Assembly (NCBI GenBank): GCA_019843655.1
Contig: JACDQD010000102.1
Span: 6,519,501-6,583,500, forward strand
Direction of reading: 5' to 3'
DNA: 64,000 nucleotides
Source of the DNA: Lethocerus indicus
Lineage: Eukaryota; Arthropoda; Insecta; Hemiptera; Belostomatidae
Both the position numbers and the translations under genes were made by a program. Below are positions 55,531-64,000 of the stretch, piece by piece. Numbering within the stretch: the stretch's first letter is position 1; every line of letters begins with the position of its first letter. The notes under the pieces were generated by a model that worked only from the letters and a program-made list of their open reading frames with translations, did not search any database and was not told the DNA's origin.

Positions 55531-56365
55531 ACCAGAGTAATAATGATGGCGCAAAAAAAAATTTCTTATCGATTTTTATTTTTACACAGAATCGAAAAAT
55601 GCACTCGTTATTTGGAAATGGATTTTTAAAAAAAAATTGAAATGAAAAAAAATAAGAAAAAGAGGAAACATAAAAATTGTTAATAGAAAGAGAGAGAGAA
55701 ACGAAGATCCTTCCTTCGTGGAAAAGAGTTTTTTATCTGGTTTGTTGGCCCAGAAGCGGAAGCCTCGGTGGACTATCTGTTACCGGAAGTGGTGCAGAGG
55801 GAGAGTGAGAGAGGGAGCGAGAGAGAGAGGAGATGGAGGGAGAGAGGGAGGGAGGGAGGGTGTGTGAGTGAGACAGAGACAACAACAATATGATGATTGG
55901 AGTGTCGCCCTCTCTGTCGCACCTATCGGCCGGCAGTACAAGTTTAGTCCAGGCGTCGGACTTTTGTTCTTTTCTTTTTTATTTTGTATATATTTATACT
56001 TTTCCTCTCTATATATTTGCTGTGACTGATGTTTAATGGCTGTATACTTGTTGATCAAAAAACAGAGTATTTAAAAATTAACACAAATCAAAGACAAAGT
56101 TAATTAAAAAAAAATGAATTACTACTCGTGCCTTATCATTTCTACTACACCAAAGATTCCTACCTCATATACCGATTACTGCGTATTATATTTAACAATA
56201 TAGTTAACGGCCTTCTATTACAAAAACTAAATTGAGACCACAAAGAATGGAGGTTTCGCGGATCTTCTACAAGTATATTCGTCTGCGCACAAGTTTTAAC
56301 GTAAATATTGTAGATTTTGTGTGTTTGCGTCTCCTCTCGCTGGTTTGGTCTTTTGCTAGACCGGT

Positions 56366-56400
56366 TTCGGCTGGTCGCCATCTTCAGCAACGGTGTTTGT
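56366..56400 (+). repeat. Dispersed repeat fragment, copy 2
   Basis: Contains TGCTAGAC followed within about 20 bases by TCGCCATCTTCAGCAA. The same pair of words occurs in the same order at 16599-16635. It lies just before the fold-back element, suggesting nested mobile-element remains. Confidence 0.45.
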
Positions 56401-56515
56401 CACTTTGCCACATTGGAAGCTTTTTGCGCATCCAGAACCATGGCTATTCTAACTTCCAAATATGACAGGAAACCTATCAGGCATTTACGATCATAAAGGT
56501 TTTCTTGTTGATCCC

Positions 56516-56914
56516 AAATTTATTGACAAAAGTTTATTTTTAGTAATCTAGTTAATCACACACACAAGTTGGTGCTAGTGCACCAAACGAATTTTACTTA
56601 AATACATTTCCGCATCACCATCAGGGGGCGCTAGTTTATCGGTGCAAGTGCACCAACGAACTATGTTCAGTACATTTCCGCACCACACTCAGGGGGGTGC
56701 CAGTTAATCTATATCTAATAATTTTTATTTAAATAGGAAGCAAAACTTTCATAGACAAATAAAAACTTGCATGTATTATTGTAATATTGTAAGATAAAAA
56801 TAAAAAGGTAAGTTATAAAATTTATTTAACTGTGAAATGTACTTAACTAAAGTTCGTTGGGTGCACTTGCACCGATTAAATAGATCACTAAAAATAAAAT
56901 TTTTCGATAAATTT
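56516..56914. mobile_element. Fold-back / MITE-like element with long inverted repeats
   Basis: The left arm 56516-56610 and right arm 56834-56914 are inverted repeats. Both share AAATTTAT at the outer end, TTATTTTTAGT, GGTGC(A/T)AGTGCACC and TACATTTC. The left arm carries an extra CA-repeat insertion. A second direct copy of the inner part starts 70 bases on (GGTGCAAGTGCACC at 56641). The centre is AT-rich and non-coding. I could not identify target-site duplications, so family and insertion mechanism are open. Confidence 0.6.
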
Positions 56915-57701
56915 TAGATCTACAGGATTTATTTATTGTATATTTATTCCATGTAACTACCCACGTTACAAAGCGTTACTGATACAGAATCAAAACACGT
57001 AAATATACATTGGAGTACAGTAGTGTTTCTGCGAAAGACAAACGTTATAGAAAAAGCGACCCCCATTCATATTTTTTTCAGTATTTTTATTTGCATTTTC
57101 AATTATCTTCAATTATAGGGCACAGTATTTTGTTTCTTCGGCCTAAGAGATTTACTTTCAGTTTAAGAGAATTAAAGCAGTCATAACCGTGTAGTCGGGC
57201 ACAGCTGTCCCTAGTTGCTAGTGTCATCGGACTATATTGAGAATTACTCAATCTATTCGTATTTTGTTAACAAATTTAATTACTTTTATTATTATAGTCG
57301 CATCCCATTGTAGTTTAAAATCTTTCGCCGGAAGTACACGAGAACTGGAATTTTCACCAATTCTCTCGGTAATTCCGGAGCGGAGGTAAGCACCGGTAGG
57401 TGCGAGAACGTGTCAAAGTCAGAAAGAACAAGGTCCGGTGCGTGCGTGCGGGCACAAGTCGCGGAAGAATGGTTAGTGGGGGACGGCGGGGGGGTGGTGG
57501 AGAGAGGGGCACGTGTTTATGAATGGGAGAGAGGTCGACCAAAATCGAAGGGAATTAATTGAGGGGTAGCGGTGGATGAGAGGGGTGGGTGGAGAAACAG
57601 AGATAATTGTACAGGGTAAGGTGGGGAGTCGCATGGGTGGGGTGGGGTGGTGGCGGTGGAGGAGGAGGTGGAGGAGGCCGCGTCCCTGCCTCTGGCCGCG
57701 C

Positions 57702-57709
57702 TATAAATA
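57702..57709 (+). promoter_or_regulatory. TATA box of a candidate promoter downstream of Egr
   Basis: TATAAATA in a GC-rich setting (57640-57720). A start near 57732 would fit the usual spacing. It precedes a GC-rich block ending in a strong splice donor at 57954. Confidence 0.4.
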
Positions 57710-57731
57710 GCGGCGAGCGTCATTAAGAAGC

Positions 57732-57953
57732 TGTGCTCGCCACTCTGCCATATGGTCAGCCGTCGTTACGATTTCCGCGGGTCCCGGCGCGCACATTCCG
57801 CGGCCGGCTCCTCCCGTAGCCCCGGCCGACGTTCCCCCCCGCCACGACCGCCCATCTCGCCTATCCGGCCCGATATAATCGCTCGAAATACCTTTCGGTG
57901 GACTGGAACGCGGACGATGACGCGGCTATTCTAGCCCTCCCGACCTACTGCAG
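57732..57953 (+). other. Candidate untranslated or lncRNA first exon
   Basis: This runs from about 30 bases past the TATA box to CTGCAG|GTAAAG at 57953/57954, a near-consensus donor. The longest + frame here (from ATG 57752, arginine/proline-rich) stops before the donor at 57934 and looks like a GC artefact. The exon, if real, is therefore probably untranslated. The partner exon was not identified. Confidence 0.28.
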
Positions 57954-58060
57954 GTAAAGGCATTGTACGCGTCGGACCTAATTTTTACCTCCCTGATTTC
58001 TGATCCACCAGTAATAGGAATGGAATGAACCGTACCGGCCGTCGTTACTATTTCCGCGGG
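57759..58060 (+). repeat. Duplicated 23-mer around a CCGCGG core
   Basis: 57759-57781 and 58038-58060 match at 22 of 23 bases (GCCGTCGTTAC, one mismatch, then ATTTCCGCGGG or TATTTCCGCGGG). They are in the same orientation, 279 bases apart, one inside and one just beyond the candidate exon and its donor. Confidence 0.7.
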
Positions 58061-60895
58061 CTACGTATTCCTATTCCCTGCATCCCTCCTTGTTCGTAGA
58101 CTGTTGGGAAACCATGGTTACCTCGAACCAGTCGTGGCCACCGGTGAAGTAGGAGATCCGACAGGAGCCTTCAGGAATATGACTCAACCGAAAGTAAACA
58201 CAAAAATCAAGAGTTGACTAATTCCTTTACATATCGAAGCAGCATTATAACGAATTTTCGTCCAATCGCCAAATGATGTGCTCGTTAGGTCGATTAAAAT
58301 TCATATTCGTTCGCATAATATAGGTTTTGAGGGAATCGAGTGTTTCCTTCTGAAGCACACAATTCACCAAACAAGAACCGGAGGTGAAGACCGTGACTCG
58401 GGTTCACTGCAGCATTGGTACTAAAAATTGTTTGAGATTGTTTCAATTACCCCAAAAATTCCGATTAATGGGTGAATTGCTTTAATGCGGGTGACTCAGC
58501 AACGCTGTCGTACAGACGGTGATTTGATAGTTATATTAGAAATGTCGAGGATATGTGTACATTCAACATAGGTGATCGAAAAAGCTCAGAGATGTAAGCT
58601 CTACTTCAGCCAGCGTCTATTACCTATTATTATTGTCGGCCTTAAATAAATAGAAAAACTTCCTTATAACAAAAAGCCACAAGTTACCTCACGTAATTCT
58701 AATTTGAAACGAGGTTATACTCAATCCTTTACAAGTTTTACCAATTTTAAACTAAAGATTGTCAAAATATCTAGCGCATAATTGAAAAGGCGGACAAAGA
58801 CTGTTTCAACGCGGTTTTTTAATAAAAAATTAAGAAGAACGACCGTAATAAAGATTGAGGTAATTGAGAAGTGTACATGCGAACACTTAAACGAAAGGAG
58901 ACTCGAGTTGGAGATGAGCAGACTGAGTGGCTGTGGAGCGAGTGGAGACATGAAGTGAGCCGAGGGAAGCGGGCAGAAAGAACAACAACGGGCAAGTCCT
59001 CGATGTCTAGCTAGTCAGATGCATATAGTTTAACTCCAAGGTTGGCTTCCCCCTCCCCGCCGCCACCGCCGTCCTACCCGATAATATAACACCTTACGCA
59101 TTTATTCATTTCCCAACTGTTCACAGTTAGTCGAATTTGCGGCGAAAATCGACCTCCTGAAAACCATTCCGAGAGAGCCGGAGACCATAAATCAACGGCC
59201 GGTATTTAACGGCTTCTGAGAAATCAATTGACTATTGGGGTAATTGACGGATACCCCATACTTTCATTAAACACTACGTACACCCGAAGTATACTTCATG
59301 GTCTCGAAATAGTACTCCACGAAATATATTTCCATCGAGAACAGTATCATTCCCAAATATGACATTCATTATAAATTTTTGTTTAGTACTAGGACCTTCG
59401 GTATTAGTAGCTGGGATTAAGGGCACACACTGTTTCCGTTTTGTGCCAGAGACAGCGGGCATCATATTCTAAGCGCACAATAAATTATTTTTTGTTTATA
59501 CGCATTTAAAAAAATTCAAACGGCAACTGAAAAAAATACCTCCTGTTCGTGATAATATGTGTTGATTGCGCACATTTAACACTGTAACGTCGACACGAAC
59601 GTGTGTATATAGAGGTTAAACAATAGTAGTTTTTAACCCGAAAATGACGCAGAAAGTGTTATATTATTTTTAAATGCGCCTCTGGGACTGAGATTTCAGT
59701 CCTGTTTTGTTCTTTGTTTCTTAACGGCACTTCCGAATCACCGTCCCTCTTGTGATGGCACGTGCCCTGCCTCGTCTTTCAGTGCCCTCTAAGATCTGTT
59801 CACAGACGAAATATTTTGATTATCCGAACGTCCCATTGGAGACAATTTGGATGTCGGGTCTGTTTTTCAAGTGATAATACGTCGGGCCTTCTTTTAACAC
59901 GTTATTCATGAACAAAGAATACATCCGGATTATGAACTCCCTTAAATCTTTATTGCATAATTTCCCAGATGATTTCTTTTCGCTTACTACATTCATCAAA
60001 GTCATATAAAATGTCAACACAAACGCTATGGCGTCATCGATGTTTCTTCGTTCACTTGATAGCAGTATATGGTGAATGTGGGTATAAGGCCGTCCTAAGA
60101 TGTGTCCTAAGAATAGTTCGATAACGCTTAACGCTAAGGGAACAACAGTTCGTATTCGTAGCATTATACGTATTCGTAGCATTAATTGAACGTGTAATTT
60201 TAAAAAATAAGTAATATGTGGTAGGGAATTTACCTGTAATAGTTCCTATAAATAATCGGTTATAACAAGTGCAGATAAAACGGGACGGGTGAGCAAACGG
60301 GGATCAAACAATAAAGGAGGGTCGATTTATTTCAGGGTATAATTCGTAACATATTTTTCTTCTGTTTCCTCGCATCTGGACAAAATAGCGGTGACCTTTT
60401 GCCCGGTTACTGGCTCATATTTGGCGGAATGCGACAGGCCGATCTCGGGTGGTGGTGCGGTGAGACTGACCCAACGATCGGATTCAGACTGAGAGAGCGT
60501 CAACTGGTAGTGCGGGAGAGGAAGAGAGAAAGAGCGAGAGAGCCGGCCCGACGAAGAAGAGGGAAGGGGCCGGGGGGAGAGGCAGGAGAGAGCCCGGCAC
60601 GAGCTAAGTCATCTGCATATTGAAGCCTTGCGGGGCTTTTTCCTCCTAACACTCCTTCAACTAGTGGTTATTATACACCGCTCCGGTCAGACCGCTGGCA
60701 TTCAACAAACCACGCTTCAATATGGGATTTACTATTGCCACATTTCCGTTTGTGAATACCGGCTAAATATACGATGAGTAAATTATAAAAAGTAGCCGCA
60801 AAATAAGTAATAATTTTCGATATATTAGGATTTCTATATGAGTTCTCAATAATTTATGTTGATGCGGTGAGTGTATATTTAATGAGTGTTACAGT

Positions 60896-60899
<4 letters not shown>
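57954..60899. other. Non-coding; one - strand open frame of uncertain status
   Basis: A GC patch at 60400-60600 is purine-rich. A 120-codon - strand frame (60182-59820) has protein-like composition but no recognised domain; see the findings. Otherwise nothing. Confidence 0.45.
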
Positions 60900-60938
<39 letters not shown>

Positions 60939-60956
60939 GTGTGTGTGTGTGTGTGT
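60900..60956. repeat. Compound (TA)n(GT)n microsatellite
   Basis: TA array (60900-60934) followed by GT array (60936-60956), the same compound type as the intronic CA/TA array in the opposite order. Confidence 0.95.
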
Positions 60957-63900
60957 ATGTGTTAAGATTACGTCCCCCACCTTATGGGCCCGTTAAGAGG
61001 TCTTCTCCAATTAGGATTCAAGTTTTTATTTATTTATTTTTACCAATTATTGTTGCCGTATTTCATACCATTATATTATACTTATTAGACATTTCTATTC
61101 ATTCCCAGTTTACATTACGATAACATCACGATTTTCTTGGACGAAATTTTAAGTTTTGTGTATTTCATATCTACAAAATAATGGCTTTGTTCAGCTAGTG
61201 TTCTTAGAAGGTGCTTATAAAAGCAGTACGATAACTACTGTAGTACAGGCACTTTACAATAGGTACAATTAAATTAGTTATCAAATTATTTACTATAGCT
61301 TTGGTATAACATATGGTTGCCTATTGTAAATAATTAATGAAGGTGATAATATGGACGCGGTTACACTAATGCACATACAATATTATTTCTCCTATTTTGA
61401 AATATATATCGTCACATATTAAAAAGTTGCATTTTTGTTTTAATGTGATAAAATTATTTTTATTCACCATTCACCATAAATATTTCGTACATACACCAAG
61501 CGAATGTGTGAATGCGGACATCCACAGTAGAATGTATAATTTATTTAAACGCAATTCATATATTATGCAATATTTATTTACGATTATTGCAATTTAAATC
61601 AACGTATTCGTTTCTTCCGCTATTATAATATATACGCTCTAAGACCCTTCAAACGTTCCTAATTGATGTCAAAGACTTGGAAAGCTCTCGAGGGCTACTC
61701 GGATTACGTCAGGGAGGTGGGACACAAGCACCTTACCGGATTGCCCACGCGCTCCTATAAAAACGGTTACAACTCGGCCAACTTCCTGTCCCCCATCTGG
61801 GCGATACAAAGTTCAAAGGACCCGCTAACATTAAATGGCTCTATTATAAAGCTTATAATGGATAAAAACAACTTATTTTTCTTTTAGTTTGGATAAGGAC
61901 ATACTGTGACAGAGTTAGCCAGTACAAATGATGTGAACTCCGCGTAATGGCAAAGGACAATAAATATAGAAAACAAGTTATATGGAAGAATAAATACACG
62001 GAAAGCTTTCAGTAGCGATTTCGTTTGGATAGGGTTTGTTGTCCGAATCGGTATAGTTCTAAAGTATGCATTACGGAAAATACCTCTTTATAAACGATTG
62101 TGGGAATGGCTGACAAAAATCTAACTACTAATTAAATTAATACCAAATTAACTTTTATCGACTCCAATCTCAACGATCAAAGATAATAGAGGTTGTTCGA
62201 TTGAATCTGCTCAGCCAATCGTAGAGTAGTAGAAGCCCAATACACAGCGGCCGGGGAGCTGAGAGAAGAAATAATTACATTTTAACGCTTAGATAAGCGG
62301 GGTCCGGGTCGGTTGTATGCTGCTGCCGAGGCAATTGGCATTTCTGTTTATCTTTAGGAGCGGAACGGGCGAGGTGAGATAACGCTTCCCATTCAGAGGT
62401 TGGCCGTGTGCGCGTCCTAGTACGTGCCTCTGTCCAGCCCCTCTCCCCTTACCCTCACATCTCCATTCACTTTTTTTCAACAACCTTCGCCAACTACCGC
62501 TTATCTTATTAATGGGTAACCCCGTAGGATTTTCGTAATTATTAATTTATTGGATTAATGATTATAATTTCAATTAATAATTTATTATTATATATCACAA
62601 TGGCTGCTGTCTCTGCGGGTCGCTGAAGTAACAGAAACTTTTCAACCAAATGTCACTTTAAGCTGACAACAGTGGCAACAGAACAATTTAGGAAACCTGT
62701 AACCAACATGTGTATATCATTGTACTACACTGGTAAAACTTTGGTCTTCGTCATTTCTTCTTGAAATAGCAACTTAAAAAAAAACCTCATTTGTTCTTAT
62801 TATTTAATGTATTGTAATTATTTATTTTTGTTTTTGAATTTTTATTTCAATAAACTCTTAAACTAATTAATGAAATGAATAAACATGTAATCACTGCTAT
62901 TTAATTACTCCCCGACGAATGAAATTTTAGCTTCCAGAATACGAGCACGACAGTATTAATTAACAATTTAGAATTTAGAGTGCTGTGCTGGAAGTGCCGA
63001 CGATTAGATAAGGGTTCAGGCTATCCTTCCTCTCGTAAAAAGCGTTCCAGATCATATCTGATGTTATTTTTACATTTCCAATTGTGCTCTTCCGATACAT
63101 TACTTCAGTAAAGTTTTCTGCTGTGCGCTACTAAAGATTAACAAGTTGCATATTAGAGTTGTTGCGGAAACATAAACTAATGTATATTCTCGCTACAAAT
63201 TATTTATAAATTTTACTAATCAAAGCGTGTATTATCCGACATTAACAGTTTTATGACACATTATTTAAACGGTCATTTGTAGATTTCTCTATTTCAGATG
63301 ATAATAACAACCCGAGTCTGCGCCAGTGCAACTCTAGAAAGATCCGTTACTTTTAATGAATTGCAAAATCAAATTTCTTTAGCGAGAGATGATGTCTTTA
63401 TTCAATCCATTCACTCTCCTAGATTGTGACAATGCGCAGGAAATTAAGGATTTATTTTCCTTGCGATCCACATTTGCTGGACAAGTGCACTAAAGTGTTC
63501 CGCTACGAGATTCCTCCCAATTGCACTTTGATGGCAGGCTAGGAAAATTTAAAACGCAGTCAGAAGTCATTATTGAGATTAAAAGTTTCACAAATGCCAC
63601 TCAAACTGGGGAATGAACTAAAAAAAACTTTCTATGCCGTCGCCTATGGTGGTTCATTAATCCTGACTTCTAAATGTTGCCTGACCAGGCATCTAAAGGA
63701 GATTTTCAGTTCAGCTGCCATTTTCTGAGGATGAACTATCTCGCGGACGGTAGCCAGTCACGTGCGTAGTACTGTTACAGCGTTTGAACTAGTGAAGGGT
63801 GTTATCGAGTATTACATGTTGCGATGTAATTGTTGTGTAAGTCGGGTGCAGTTAAAATGAGCTGGGGCAGCGGGGTCGCTACGCCCATCTGGTCCCCGCT

Positions 63901-64000
63901 GGGTATCTTACGAATCAATTTGATTCGACGCAGTAAATATTAAACGCACATATTGTGTTATGTAAATTTTTGGGTCGGTTTAATTTTTAAATTTCGTAAA
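60957..64000. other. AT-rich non-coding with one GC3-rich patch
   Basis: Only the patch at 61666-61827 stands out from the AT-rich background. The final kilobase has no recognised gene. Confidence 0.5.

Larger units (their letters stand above)
54765..56515. other. AT-rich non-coding with SINE-like remnants
   Basis: Contains degraded tRNA-like words (54814-54930), the AT array at 55486, and GA-rich simple sequence at 55796-55860. No gene seen. Confidence 0.5.

Overview
This is eukaryotic nuclear DNA, mostly AT-rich and non-coding. It is punctuated by GC-rich islands of a few hundred bases and many CT/GA, AT, CA and GT microsatellites. I can identify one protein-coding gene with confidence: a two-coding-exon EGR-family C2H2 zinc-finger transcription factor (the stripe/Egr orthologue) on the + strand at about 47.35-54.8 kb. 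The third finger ([12 protein letters not shown]) and the single-copy arrangement, with a very large upstream region, point to an arthropod, most likely an insect. I cannot name the species.

Layout. From 1 to about 47.1 kb there is no confident gene. This 47 kb looks like the 5' regulatory territory of Egr, with GC islands near 2.0, 7.0, 11.4, 14.9, 17.8, 21.4, 23.5, 29.4, 32.0, 41.8, 42.8 and 45.4 kb. The 32.0 kb island holds a short ATG-initiated open frame ending at a GT donor in the phase needed by Egr exon 2, so it is a candidate alternative first exon. The proximal promoter (47.17-47.35 kb) carries a perfect CRE, a CRE half-site, an inverted CCAAT box, a perfect CArG box and an initiator, which is the layout of an immediate-early gene. 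Coding exon 1 is 47,466-47,846, the intron is 47,847-51,998, and coding exon 2 is 51,999-53,364. The 3' UTR has an AU-rich instability nonamer and a poly(A) signal near 54.76 kb.

Two single-base frame breaks interrupt the otherwise well-conserved Egr reading frame, one in each exon. Both are repaired by one extra base and both lie in or next to short homopolymers, so they are probably sequence or assembly deletions rather than a dead gene.

Downstream (54.3-64 kb) there are a tRNA-like SINE fragment, a fold-back (MITE-like) inverted-repeat element at 56.5-56.9 kb, a TATA-box island with a strong splice donor at 57.7-57.95 kb that may start another transcript, and AT-rich DNA. I found no CRISPR, operon, prokaryotic or viral system. 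The most interesting content is the regulatory design of the Egr locus.
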